DNA from: Mangrovihabitans endophyticus
Lineage (GTDB): Bacteria; Actinomycetota; Actinomycetes; Mycobacteriales; Micromonosporaceae
Assembly: GCF_014646155.1 (NCBI RefSeq)
Contig: NZ_BMMX01000015.1
Coordinates: 87,697 to 151,696, forward strand
Length of the DNA stretch: 64,000 nucleotides
Direction of reading: 5' to 3'
In this document: positions 33,402-43,388 of the stretch, in pieces
Numbering within the stretch: position 1 is the first letter of the stretch
Layout of the letters: each line of letters opens with the position of its first letter
The notes under the pieces: generated by a model
What the model saw: only the letters and a program-made list of their open reading frames with translations
Database searches by the model: none
What the model was told of the DNA's origin: nothing
Made by a program: the position numbers and the translations under genes

Positions 33402-33407
33402 TAGGCT
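33402..33407 (+). promoter_or_regulatory. -10 element of a probable leaderless promoter (DUF2530 gene)
   Basis: TAGGCT ends 7 bases before the GTG at 33415, and no ribosome-binding site lies between. The spacing puts the transcription start on or next to the start codon. Confidence 0.55.
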
Positions 33408-33414
33408 GATCACC

Positions 33415-33726
33415 GTGGCAGAACTGTCCCCCGCCCAGCGCGCCGCCGATCCGTCGAGCGAGACCGCGGGTGTGCCCCCCGCGGCACGACCGCGCGTGGA
33501 ACCGCTCGACCCGCCGATGGTGCCCTTCGCCGTGGCCGGCATGGCCGGGTTCGCCGTGGCCGGCGTGGTGATGCTGCTCGCCGGCGCGCGCGACAGCTAT
33601 CTGTGGACGTGCCTGGCCGGGTTCCTCTGGGGCATCCCCGGGCTGCTCACCATGCTCCGGCACGACGCCAACCGGCGACGTCGCAGGGCGCTGACACACC
33701 CGTCGTTCACCGTCGACCCGGACTGA
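33415..33726 (+). CDS. DUF2530 two-helix membrane protein
   Basis: 103 residues from the GTG at 33415. A Pro/Ala-rich N-terminus is followed by two membrane helices (about 38-58, MVPFAVAGMAGFAVAGVVML, and about 63-85, YLWTCLAGFLWGIPGLLTML) and a basic tail (RRRRRALTHPSF), matching the DUF2530 layout. Function unknown. It diverges from the purine permease and converges with the DUF3027 gene. A TAGGCT box 7 bases before the start suggests a leaderless transcript. Confidence 0.85.
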   Translation: MAELSPAQRAADPSSETAGVPPAARPRVEPLDPPMVPFAVAGMAGFAVAGVVMLLAGARDSYLWTCLAGFLWGIPGLLTMLRHDANRRRRRALTHPSFTVDPD

Positions 33727-33752
33727 CCGCGCCAGCCCCTGGCCGGCCGCGG

Positions 33753-34580
33753 TCAGGAGTGGCCGTAGCCCTCCTCGGGCTCGCCGGCCTCCACCGACCC
33801 GTGCGCGCGGCTCACCGCGACCGACTCGACCTCGCTGTCGTCGTAGACCGTCGGCAACTCCTCCACCGGCGTCTCCGGGCTGCTCAGCAACACCTCGGAG
33901 TGAGCGCCGCAACCATGGTCGGCGCTCACCGCGCGGGCGTCGTCCGGGGCGTACAGGTTGCCGCAGACCCCGAACATCCCGCGCATCGAACCCGCCAGCG
34001 GCAGGTAGAAACCGCAGGTGCCGCACCGGGCCTTACGCGGAGCCCCGGCGGAGATGGCGGCCTGCGGGCCGGAATCTCCGTCGTACCACCGCTGGGCGGT
34101 CTCCATCCGCCCTTCCTGGCTCATCACCCGGGCCCGCCCGAGGCCCAGTTCCCACGAGACCTCCTCGACCGCGGCGTCGTCGCTCAGCACGTAGCCGGGC
34201 GCCAGCCGGTCGTCGTCCGGGTCGGTCGGCATCAGATCGCCCACGCCGAGATCGCCCGGCTGCAGCCGCTCGTTCCACGGCAGCCACCCCGGCGCCATCA
34301 GGGCGTCCGGGCCGGGCAACAGCACCGTCTCGCAGACGGTCACCCGCCGGGCACGCGGCGCCCGGGTGACCGTCACCGCCCACCGCCATCCGAGGTAACC
34401 CGCCAGGTGGCTGGCGAAGAAATGGGTGACCAGGCGGTCGCCCTCGGCGATGGCTTCGAGGTGCTCCCCGATGTCCGCCGGATCCACTTCGGTGATGCCT
34501 TCCCTGGCCACATCGACGGCATCGGCGCATGCCTGATCGAGGCGGGGGGCACGGGCGGTCCTCGTCGTCACGAAGACCAT
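33753..34580 (-). CDS. DUF3027 conserved actinobacterial protein
   Basis: 275 residues. Typical DUF3027 features include AIAEGDRLVTHFFASHLAGYLGWRWAVTVTRA, CETVLLPGPDALMAPGWLPWNERLQPGDLG, WELGLGRARVMSQEGRMETAQRWYDGD, and a possible metal-binding ARCGTCGFYLPLAGSMRGMFGVCGN plus DHGCGAHSE. The cysteine pattern suggests a small zinc site; the role is unknown. The C-terminal 40 residues are acidic. It is widely conserved in actinobacteria, often next to an MFS gene as here, with divergent transcription across 60 bases. Confidence 0.9.
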   Translation of the reverse strand: MVFVTTRTARAPRLDQACADAVDVAREGITEVDPADIGEHLEAIAEGDRLVTHFFASHLAGYLGWRWAVTVTRAPRARRVTVCETVLLPGPDALMAPGWLPWNERLQPGDLGVGDLMPTDPDDDRLAPGYVLSDDAAVEEVSWELGLGRARVMSQEGRMETAQRWYDGDSGPQAAISAGAPRKARCGTCGFYLPLAGSMRGMFGVCGNLYAPDDARAVSADHGCGAHSEVLLSSPETPVEELPTVYDDSEVESVAVSRAHGSVEAGEPEEGYGHS

Positions 34581-34639
34581 TGTTGCTCACCGGCCTCCAG
34601 AAGGGGACGCGGGTCGTGTTCATCAGTCAGGATGGTGCA

Positions 34640-36315
<1,676 letters not shown>

Positions 36316-36319
<4 letters not shown>

Positions 36320-36945
36320 CCGGCGCGGTGCTGGTCGTCACCGCGGTCGGCGCCGAGGCCGACGCGGTGCGCGGGGGCGCCCGCGACGCCGTGCACGTGT
36401 CGGCGGCCGGTGTCGGCCCGGCCGCGGCGGCCGGCGGCACCGCCCGGCTGCTGGCGCTGGCCGAGGCGGCCGGCACGCCGTACCGGGCGGTGATCAGTGC
36501 GGGCATCGCGGGCGGGTTCGACGGCCGGGCCGCGGTCGGCGCCACCGTCCTGGGCGTCCGCAGCATCGCCGCCGACCTGGGCGCGGAATCACCGGCCGGA
36601 TTCTTGCCGGTGGAGACGCTGGGCTTCGGCACCAGCGTGATCGAGGCGGACGGCGAGCTGCTGGCGTCCCTGACGGCGGCGCTGCCCGAGGCGGTCCGCG
36701 GCGACATCCTGACGCTGTGCACGGTGACCGGAAGCGGTGCCACCGCGGCCCGCTTGGCGCGGGCGCATCCGGCCGCGGTGGCCGAGGCGATGGAGGGGTA
36801 CGGGGTGGCGAGCGCCGCCACCGCGGCGGCGGTGCCGTTCGCCGAACTGCGCACCGTGTCCAACCCGGTCGGACCCCGGGACCGGGCGTCCTGGCGGATC
36901 GCGACGGCGCTGGCGGCCCTGACGAAGGCCGCAGCCGCCCTCTGA
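36316..36945 (+). CDS. mqnB: Futalosine hydrolase
   Basis: 209 residues. It is a nucleoside phosphorylase-fold N-glycosidase: VVTAVGAEADAV at the start, VISAGIAGGFDGRAAVG, GFLPVETLGFGTSV, and the catalytic/substrate helix AVAEAMEGYGVASAA followed by LRTVSNPVGPRDRASW, where the Glu-Met-Glu-Gly motif is characteristic. It splits futalosine into dehypoxanthine futalosine and hypoxanthine in the alternative menaquinone pathway. Its start overlaps the MFS stop. mqnD follows 81 bases later; mqnA, mqnC and mqnE are not in the window. Confidence 0.93.
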
Positions 36946-37014
36946 TCGAGCCGGGGCCGCGCATTGTGGTAAGAGGAACAGGCTGCCTGCCGGGCCAGAT
37001 CAGGCTTGCGTGGT

Positions 37015-37020
37015 TACGGT
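37015..37020 (+). promoter_or_regulatory. Possible -10 of a leaderless mqnD transcript
   Basis: TACGGT ends 6 bases before the GTG of mqnD, with no ribosome-binding site between. This would give mqnD its own promoter in addition to read-through from mqnB. Confidence 0.4.
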
Positions 37021-37026
37021 GAGGTC

Positions 37027-37881
37027 GTGGCGTTCACTCTCGCGGCTTCCCCGTGCCCCAACGACACCTTCGTGTTCCACGCCCTGGTGCACGGCATGAT
37101 CCCGGGTGCGCCCCCGGTCGACTTGACCTTCGCCGATGTCGACGTGACAAACACCGCCGCCGAGCGCGGCGAGTTCGACCTGGTCAAGGTGAGCTACGCG
37201 GCCCTGCCCTGGCTGCTCGACGACTACCATCTGCTGCCCTGCGGCGGCGCGCTGGGACGAGGATGCGGGCCGCTGGTCCTGGTGCGGGACGACGGGGACG
37301 GGAGCGCCCCCGACCTCGGTGGCGCCACCGTGGCGGTGCCCGGCGACCGGACCACCGCGTACCTGCTGTTCCGGCTCTGGTCCGCCGACCGGCCGCCGGC
37401 GCACATCGAGGTAGTGCCGTTCCACGAGATCATGCCGGCGGTCGCCGCCGGGAAGTACGACGCCGGCCTGGTCATCCACGAGGCTCGCTTCACCTACCCG
37501 CGGCACGGGCTCACCGCGCTCGTCGATCTGGGCGAATGGTGGGAGACGGGCACCGGACTGCCGATCCCGCTCGGCGCGATTCTGGCGAAAAAGGGCGTCG
37601 TCGACCCCACGCAGGCCACCGAGTGGATCCGCACCAGCGTGAGCATGGCCTGGGCGAACCCGGACGCGAGTCGGGAGTTCGTGCTGGCCAACGCGCAGGA
37701 GATGGAGCCCGAGGTAGTCGACCAGCACATCGCGCTCTACGTCAACGAGTTCACCCTGGACCTGGGCAAGGAGGGCTTCGCCGCCGCCGACGCCCTGCTC
37801 GGGCGGTCGGCGGCGGCGGGCATCACTCCGCAGATCGGCTCACTGGCCGACGGCCACCAGCCGAACGACGCGAGCGGCTAG
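37027..37881 (+). CDS. mqnD: 1,4-dihydroxy-6-naphthoate synthase
   Basis: 284 residues from the GTG at 37027, where the family starts (VAFTLAASPCPNDTFVFHAL). This periplasmic-binding-protein-fold enzyme shows FDLVKVSYAALPWLLDDYHLLPCGGALGRGCGPLVL, TVAVPGDRTTAYLLFRL and YDAGLVIHEARFTYPRHGL, whose His lies in the active site. It turns cyclic dehypoxanthine futalosine into 1,4-dihydroxy-6-naphthoate for menaquinone. Its TAG stop overlaps the stop of the convergent cold-shock gene within a CTAG. Confidence 0.94.
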   Translation: MAFTLAASPCPNDTFVFHALVHGMIPGAPPVDLTFADVDVTNTAAERGEFDLVKVSYAALPWLLDDYHLLPCGGALGRGCGPLVLVRDDGDGSAPDLGGATVAVPGDRTTAYLLFRLWSADRPPAHIEVVPFHEIMPAVAAGKYDAGLVIHEARFTYPRHGLTALVDLGEWWETGTGLPIPLGAILAKKGVVDPTQATEWIRTSVSMAWANPDASREFVLANAQEMEPEVVDQHIALYVNEFTLDLGKEGFAAADALLGRSAAAGITPQIGSLADGHQPNDASG

Positions 37882-38264
37882 ACCTCCAGCTCACTCGCCA
37901 CCGCGTGCACCAACTGGGCGATCTTCTGCGCCGTACGCTTATCCGGGTACCGGCCGCGGCGCAGATCGGGCTGCACCTTGGCCTCCAGCACCTTGATCAT
38001 GTCCTCGACCATGCCGTGTAGCTGGTCGGCCGGACGGCGGCGCAGCTCGGCGACCGACGGCGGGGCGTCGAGCACCTTGACGCCCAGCGCTTGGGCGCCC
38101 TTACGACCGTCCACCACGCCGAACTCGACACGCTGACCGGTCCGCAACTCGCCGACACCGGCCGGCAGCGCGCCCTTGGGCAGGAACACATCCCCGCCTT
38201 CGTCGCTGGTGACGAAGCCGAATCCCTTCGCCGCGTCGTACCACTTCACTCGACCCGTGGGCAC
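37878..38264 (-). CDS. Cold-shock domain protein with C-terminal helical extension
   Basis: 128 residues from the GTG at 38264, which has TTGAGG upstream; a TTG four codons earlier is less likely. Residues 1-65 are a cold-shock domain with the RNP1-like KGFGFVTSD and RNP2-like DVFLPKGAL motifs, PTGRVKWYDAAKGFGF being the classical start. Unlike ordinary 67-residue CspA it continues with a 60-residue helical basic extension (PPSVAELRRRPADQLHGMVE and on). By family knowledge it binds single-stranded nucleic acid. It converges with mqnD with overlapping stops. Confidence 0.92.
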   Translation of the reverse strand: MPTGRVKWYDAAKGFGFVTSDEGGDVFLPKGALPAGVGELRTGQRVEFGVVDGRKGAQALGVKVLDAPPSVAELRRRPADQLHGMVEDMIKVLEAKVQPDLRRGRYPDKRTAQKIAQLVHAVASELEV

Positions 38265-38304
38265 CGCTGACCTCAACTTCAGTTGTTTGGACTACCACTC
38301 AACG

Positions 38305-38931
38305 TTATCGAGCCGCGCGCCCGGACCCAACCACAATCCCGCTCAGGAGATCAGGCAGGGACCGAAGGTCCGGCAGGACGTGCGCGGCACCCGCGGCGCG
38401 CAGCTCCGCCGGGCTGCACGGCCCGGTCGCCACCGCGATGCCGGGCACCTCCGCGGCTCGCGCCGCGGCCATGTCAGCGACATGGTCACCGACGTACCAG
38501 CGCACCCCGTGCTCGGTCACCGCGGCAGCCTTGCCCTCGGCGAACAGGTCACCGGCCAGCTCGTCGGCCGCGATGCCCAGGTGGTCCAGGTGCATCCGTG
38601 CCAGGTGCGCAATCTTCGACGTGACGACCACCACCCGCAGGCCCCGATTGCGTACGGCGTCCAGCGCCGCCTCCGCGCCCGGCATGGCCACGGTCGGCGC
38701 GATGGCGTGCTGCGCGTACAACTCGCGGTAAACCGTCACCGCCCGCTCGATGTCGGCGGGTGGAAACCAGTGCGCCAGCTCGGTGCGCAACGGCGGACCG
38801 AGCCGCGAGGCGGCGAGGTCGGCGTCGACATGCACGCCGGTACGGGCGGTGAGTGCCCGATATGTCGCTCTAATGCCCGGCCGGGAATCGATCAGGGTCA
38901 TGTCCAGGTCGAATCCGACCGCGGGGGTCAT
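38305..38931 (-). CDS. HAD-family hydrolase (phosphoglycolate phosphatase-like)
   Basis: 208 residues. HAD motifs: GFDLDMTLIDSRPGI (nucleophile Asp8, acid/base Asp10), VVVTSKIAHLARMHL (motif II Ser/Thr and the following Lys), and VGDHVADMAAARAAEVPGIAV (motif IV). A helical cap spans about 20-80. Substrate not predictable; phosphoglycolate, pyrophosphate or a nucleotide are the usual choices. Its start overlaps the stop of a small upstream gene (ATGA) and it precedes the cold-shock gene by 40 bases. Confidence 0.9.
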   Translation of the reverse strand: MTPAVGFDLDMTLIDSRPGIRATYRALTARTGVHVDADLAASRLGPPLRTELAHWFPPADIERAVTVYRELYAQHAIAPTVAMPGAEAALDAVRNRGLRVVVVTSKIAHLARMHLDHLGIAADELAGDLFAEGKAAAVTEHGVRWYVGDHVADMAAARAAEVPGIAVATGPCSPAELRAAGAAHVLPDLRSLPDLLSGIVVGSGRAAR

Positions 38932-39134
38932 GGCGCGGTGGCCGGCTTGTAAGTGAGGTGTTCCGCGGGCAGCGGGAAGGTCTGGTCGTCGCCGAACGGC
39001 GACGGCGCGGCAGGCCGATCGGCGATCAGCTCGGAGACGGCGAGATGCCCTTCCCCATCGGTGCCCGCACGGTGCGCCCGATCGACGCTCCCCTGGGAAA
39101 CCCCGGTGCCCGGCATGTTGGCGTCAGCCGCCAC
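38928..39134 (-). CDS. Small hypothetical protein coupled to the HAD hydrolase
   Basis: 68 residues, GTG start with AAGGGG 7 bases upstream. The sequence is hydrophilic with no membrane segment. Its C-terminal part (PSPFGDDQTFPLPAEHLTYK) reads like a folded or docking peptide rather than shadow-frame translation. Its stop overlaps the HAD start codon, supporting translation. I do not recognise the family. Confidence 0.6.
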   Translation of the reverse strand: MAADANMPGTGVSQGSVDRAHRAGTDGEGHLAVSELIADRPAAPSPFGDDQTFPLPAEHLTYKPATAP

Positions 39135-39216
39135 TGTCGTCCCCTTCCTCGCTCACCTCGCCCGGTCGCGGCCCGGGCCCGCCACCATGGTCGCACGACG
39201 GCTAGCGTGGAGTCCG

Positions 39217-41634
39217 ATGGCCACCACATTCGCCGACCGCCTCCGGTCGCTCACCGACGAGGCTCTGGGCGCGCTGATCCAGCTCCGACCCGACCTCGTC
39301 GTGCCCGTGCCGTCGGATCTGTCCGCGTTGGCGGCGCGCGCCCAGTCACGCAGCTCGGTCGCCCGCTGCCTGGACACCCTCGACGAGTTCACCCTGGCCA
39401 TCCTGGACGCCGCCCGGCTCAGCCGCGACGCACACGGCGGCGTGATCACCGTCGACGCGATCGTGGCGCAGGCGGCGGGCGCGGACGACGCGGACGTGCG
39501 CGTAGCCGTCGACCGGCTGCGCGCGCGTTTCCTGCTACACGGGCCGACCGACGCCCTGCATCTGGTCGGCGCGGTCGAGGAGGTCACCTCCCCCTACCCC
39601 GCCGGTCTCGGCCGGCCCGCCGAGATGCTGGAGCCGCAGACGGCGGCGTTGGCGGCGGACCGGGCGAAGCTGCGCCGCACGGTGCTGGCCGCACCCGCCG
39701 GAGCGCGGGCGGTGCTGGACCGGCTCACCGCGGGCCCACCGATCGGGTCGCTGAACTCTGCGGCAATGGCCGAGCCGGTGCGCTGGTTGGTGGACAACCA
39801 CGTGCTGGTGCGGGTGTCCGACGTGGGACGGATGCCGCATCCGGCCGGGGAACTGGTCGAGCTGCCACGCGAGGTCGGTCTGCTGCTGCGCCGAGAGACC
39901 GGGCCGCTGGGCCGGTTACGTGCGCGCCCGCCCACCCCGACCGAGCCGGTGCGGAACCCGGCGGCGGTGGACTCGGCCGGGGCCGGCCAGGTGATGGAGG
40001 CGGTCCGCAACGCCGAGGCGTTGCTGGAGGCGCTGGCCGCCGAACCGGCCCCGGTGCTGCGCACCGGCGGTATGGGCGTGCGTGACCTGCGACGCCTGGC
40101 ACGCTCGTTGAGCCTGGACGAGCGTTCGGTGGCGCTGCTGGTGGAGGTGACGTACGCCGCCGGGCTGCTCGGTGAGGGCGGTGCCGCGAGCGGATCCCGG
40201 GCCGTCCACAACGGCCGTGCCACCGGCACGGTGGATGAGACGTTCCTGCCCACCACCTCGTACGACCTGTGGCGTGCGCTCCCCCCGGCGCAGCGCTGGG
40301 AGTCGCTGGCCCGGTCCTGGCTCGCCATGCCGCGGCAGCCCGGTCTGGTGGGGCAACGCGACGACCGGGACCGGCCGATCAACGCACTGTCCCCGGACGC
40401 GGAACGTCCCGGCGCGCCGACCGCCCGCCGGGAGGCGCTGACCACCCTGGCCGAGCTGCCGGAGGGCACCGCGCCCGGCGACGCCGCAGTGCTGGAGTTG
40501 CTCGCATGGCAGGCGCCGCGCCGGGCCAAGGGGCGGGAAGGCACGCATCGCGACGCGCTGTCCGGCGCCGCGGCGCTGGGCGTCACGGCGCTGGGGGCGC
40601 TCACCACGTACGCGCGGGTCTTCCTGACCGATCCGGTCGATGAGGGTGACCCGCTCGGCGTCCGCGGGCACCCGGATGCGCCCGGTGACACCGCACGGGC
40701 GCTGGACCACCTGCTGCCCTCGCCGGTCGACCATGTGCTGGTGCAAGCCGACCTGTCCGTGGTGGTGCCCGGCCCGCCGGAGCCGGAACTGGCCGCCGAG
40801 CTGGACGTCGTCGCGGAGCTGGAATCGGCCGGTGGGGCGAGCGTGCATCGCATCACCCCGGCGAGTGTGCGGCGGGCGCTGGACAGCGGGTACGGCGCGG
40901 GCGACCTGCACGCGTTGTTCGCGCGACGATCACGCACCCCGATCCCGCAGGCCATGACCTACCTGATCGACGACACCGCGCGGCGGCACGGCGGCCTGCG
41001 GGCCGGCCCCGCCCGCGCCTATCTGCGCAGCGACGACGAGGCGCTGCTCACCGAGGTGCTGGCGGACAAGCGCCTGTCCGCGCTCGGCCAGCGGCGGCTG
41101 GCGCCCACGGTGCTGATCTGCGGGTACGACCAGGCGCGGCTGCTCGCCGCGCTGCGGGACGCGGGCTACGCGCCGGTCGCTGAGGACGCCGACGGCGGCA
41201 TGGTGCTGTCCCGGCCGCGGGCCCGCCGGGCGCCCGGCCGGGCACCGGCGGCAACCCGGCCGACCGACCACCCGCCGGTCGTGCTGTCCGGTCCTCGGCT
41301 GGCCGGGGTGGTGGAGCAGATCCGGCGCGGCGACGCCGCCGCCCGCGCCACGCGCCGCGCACCGGTGACCCTGCGCGGGGCGACCAGCACCCGGACGACC
41401 GGCCTCACCTCGGTGCAGGCGCACGGTCAGGCGATGGCCGTGCTGCAGCAGGCGGTGCGGGACAAGGCCCGGGTGTGGGTCGGATATGTGGATTCGCACG
41501 GCGCCACGTTGTCCCGCCTGGTCCGCCCGGTCTCACTGAGCGCCGGTTATCTGCGCGCGGAGGACGACCGCACCGAAACGCTGCACACCTTCGCGTTGCA
41601 CCGCATCACGGCGGCGGTCGCCGAGGAGGGCTGA
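39217..41634 (+). CDS. Helicase-associated protein with C-terminal WYL-like domain, partner of XPB
   Basis: 805 residues from the ATG at 39217, with TAGCGT 8 bases before it (possible leaderless start). The N-terminal half is helical with winged-helix-like repeats (FADRLRSLTDEALGALIQLRPDL and on). A 'helicase_C_3' type region lies around 510-690 (SPVDHVLVQADLSVVVPGPP, VHRITPASVRRALDSGYGAGDL, PTVLICGYDQARLLAALRDAGY). The end (about 740-805, DKARVWVGYVDSHGATLSRLVRPVSL) is WYL-like. No Walker motifs are present. It is followed 62 bases later by the XPB-type helicase, a pairing common in actinobacteria. Probable role: DNA-binding or regulatory partner of XPB; inferred. Confidence 0.85.
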   Translation: MATTFADRLRSLTDEALGALIQLRPDLVVPVPSDLSALAARAQSRSSVARCLDTLDEFTLAILDAARLSRDAHGGVITVDAIVAQAAGADDADVRVAVDRLRARFLLHGPTDALHLVGAVEEVTSPYPAGLGRPAEMLEPQTAALAADRAKLRRTVLAAPAGARAVLDRLTAGPPIGSLNSAAMAEPVRWLVDNHVLVRVSDVGRMPHPAGELVELPREVGLLLRRETGPLGRLRARPPTPTEPVRNPAAVDSAGAGQVMEAVRNAEALLEALAAEPAPVLRTGGMGVRDLRRLARSLSLDERSVALLVEVTYAAGLLGEGGAASGSRAVHNGRATGTVDETFLPTTSYDLWRALPPAQRWESLARSWLAMPRQPGLVGQRDDRDRPINALSPDAERPGAPTARREALTTLAELPEGTAPGDAAVLELLAWQAPRRAKGREGTHRDALSGAAALGVTALGALTTYARVFLTDPVDEGDPLGVRGHPDAPGDTARALDHLLPSPVDHVLVQADLSVVVPGPPEPELAAELDVVAELESAGGASVHRITPASVRRALDSGYGAGDLHALFARRSRTPIPQAMTYLIDDTARRHGGLRAGPARAYLRSDDEALLTEVLADKRLSALGQRRLAPTVLICGYDQARLLAALRDAGYAPVAEDADGGMVLSRPRARRAPGRAPAATRPTDHPPVVLSGPRLAGVVEQIRRGDAAARATRRAPVTLRGATSTRTTGLTSVQAHGQAMAVLQQAVRDKARVWVGYVDSHGATLSRLVRPVSLSAGYLRAEDDRTETLHTFALHRITAAVAEEG

Positions 41635-41696
41635 CCGCCCGCGCCGACGCGTGGCAGACTGGAGGGTCGGATTTTCCGCGTCGGAGAGGCTTCCCT

Positions 41697-43358
41697 GTGA
41701 GCGGCGGACCGTTGATCGTGCAGTCGGACAAGACCCTCCTGCTGGAGGTGGACCATGCTGATGCTCAGGCCTGCCGGATGGCCATCGCGCCGTTCGCCGA
41801 GCTGGAACGCTCACCGGAGCACGTGCACACCTACCGTCTGACCCCGCTGGGACTGTGGAACGCCCGCGCCGCCGGTCACGACGCGGAGGGCGTGGTCGAC
41901 GCGCTGATCAAATTCTCCCGTTACCCGGTGCCGCACGCGCTGCTGGTGGACGTCGCGGAGACGATGGACCGCTACGGACGCCTGCAACTGGTCAACGATC
42001 CGAACCACGGGCTGGTGCTCCGCGGGCTCGACAAGATCGTGCTGATCGAAGTGGCCAAGAGCAAGAAGCTGGCCGGCATGCTCGGCTCCCGCATCGACGA
42101 CGAGACCATCGCGGTGCACGCCTCCGAGCGCGGCCGGCTCAAGCAGGCGCTGCTCAAGCTCGGCTGGCCCGCGGAGGACCTGGCCGGTTACGTGGACGGC
42201 GAGGCGCACCCGATCGAGCTGGCCGAGGACGGCTGGCACCTGCGCTCCTATCAGCAGGAGGCGGTCGAGGGCTTCTGGTCGGGCGGCTCCGGGGTGGTGG
42301 TGCTGCCGTGCGGCGCCGGCAAGACCCTGGTGGGCGCCGCCGCAATGGCGTGTGCGAAGGCGACCACGCTGATCCTGGTGACCAACACGGTCGCCGGCCG
42401 GCAGTGGAAGCGGGAGCTGGTCGCCCGTACGTCCCTGACGCCGGACGAGATCGGTGAGTATTCCGGTGAGCGCAAGGAGATCCGGCCGGTCACCATCGCC
42501 ACCTACCAGGTGCTCACGTCGCGGCGCGGCGGCACGTTCACCCATCTGGACCTGTTCGGCGCGCGCGACTGGGGCCTGGTGATCTACGACGAGGTGCACC
42601 TGCTGCCCGCACCGATCTTCCGGTTCACCGCCGACCTCCAGGCCCGGCGGCGGCTGGGGCTGACCGCCACGCTGGTCCGCGAGGACGGCCGGGAGGGCGA
42701 CGTCTTCTCGCTGATCGGCCCGAAGCGCTACGACGCGCCGTGGAAGGACATCGAGGCGCAGGGGTGGATCGCGCCCGCCGAGTGCACCGAGGTCAGGGTC
42801 ACCCTGACCGACGCGGAGCGGATGGCGTACGCGGTGACGGAGGCGGACGAGCGGTACCGAGTGGCGGCGACCGCCCGCACCAAGCTGCCGGTGGTCCGCG
42901 CGCTCGTCGACCGGCATGCCGGCGACCAGACGCTGGTCATCGGGGGCTACATCGACCAGTTGCACGAGCTCGGCGACTATCTGGACGCCCCGATCGTGCA
43001 GGGCTCCACCACCAACAAGGAGCGGGAGCGGCTGTTCGACGAGTTCCGTTCCGGCGCGTTGCGCACCCTGGTGGTGTCGAAGGTCGGCAACTTCTCCATC
43101 GATCTGCCGGAGGCGGCGGTGGCGATTCAGGTGTCCGGCACGTTCGGCTCCCGCCAGGAGGAGGCCCAGCGGCTCGGCCGGGTGCTGCGGCCGAAGGCGG
43201 ACCGCCGGCAGGCGCACTTCTACACGGTGGTGTCGCGGGACACGATCGACACCGAGTACGCCGCGCACCGGCAGCGTTTCCTGGCCGAGCAGGGGTACGC
43301 CTACACCATCGTGGACGCCGACGACGTCCTCGGCCCGCCCCTGCCCACCACGGAGTAG
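41697..43358 (+). CDS. XPB/Ssl2-type DNA repair helicase (superfamily 2)
   Basis: 553 residues from the GTG at 41697, preceded by GGAGAGG. Residues 1-180 hold the XPB damage-recognition-like N-terminal domain. Helicase motifs: Walker A PCGAGKT (204-210), motif II DEVH (298-301), motif III GLTATLVREDG containing the XPB RED residues (328-330), and motif VI EEAQRLGRVLRPK. The ending HRQRFLAEQGYAYTIVDADD is typical of bacterial XPB. It is an ATP-dependent 3'-5' helicase expected in DNA repair or transcription-coupled work; its bacterial role is still poorly defined. Pairs with the upstream WYL/helicase-associated gene. Confidence 0.94.
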   Translation: MSGGPLIVQSDKTLLLEVDHADAQACRMAIAPFAELERSPEHVHTYRLTPLGLWNARAAGHDAEGVVDALIKFSRYPVPHALLVDVAETMDRYGRLQLVNDPNHGLVLRGLDKIVLIEVAKSKKLAGMLGSRIDDETIAVHASERGRLKQALLKLGWPAEDLAGYVDGEAHPIELAEDGWHLRSYQQEAVEGFWSGGSGVVVLPCGAGKTLVGAAAMACAKATTLILVTNTVAGRQWKRELVARTSLTPDEIGEYSGERKEIRPVTIATYQVLTSRRGGTFTHLDLFGARDWGLVIYDEVHLLPAPIFRFTADLQARRRLGLTATLVREDGREGDVFSLIGPKRYDAPWKDIEAQGWIAPAECTEVRVTLTDAERMAYAVTEADERYRVAATARTKLPVVRALVDRHAGDQTLVIGGYIDQLHELGDYLDAPIVQGSTTNKERERLFDEFRSGALRTLVVSKVGNFSIDLPEAAVAIQVSGTFGSRQEEAQRLGRVLRPKADRRQAHFYTVVSRDTIDTEYAAHRQRFLAEQGYAYTIVDADDVLGPPLPTTE

Positions 43359-43388
43359 CCCACCGCGCCGACGTGCGGCGTCCGGCGA

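Noticed and set aside
31806..33542. Longer start for the purine permease at 33542
   Set aside because: The added 86 residues have no homology and overlap the divergent DUF2530 promoter; the ATG at 33284 has a ribosome-binding site.
41811..43268. 485-codon frame antisense to the XPB helicase
   Set aside because: No recognisable domain, His/Arg/Gln-rich; third-position GC supports the helicase strand.
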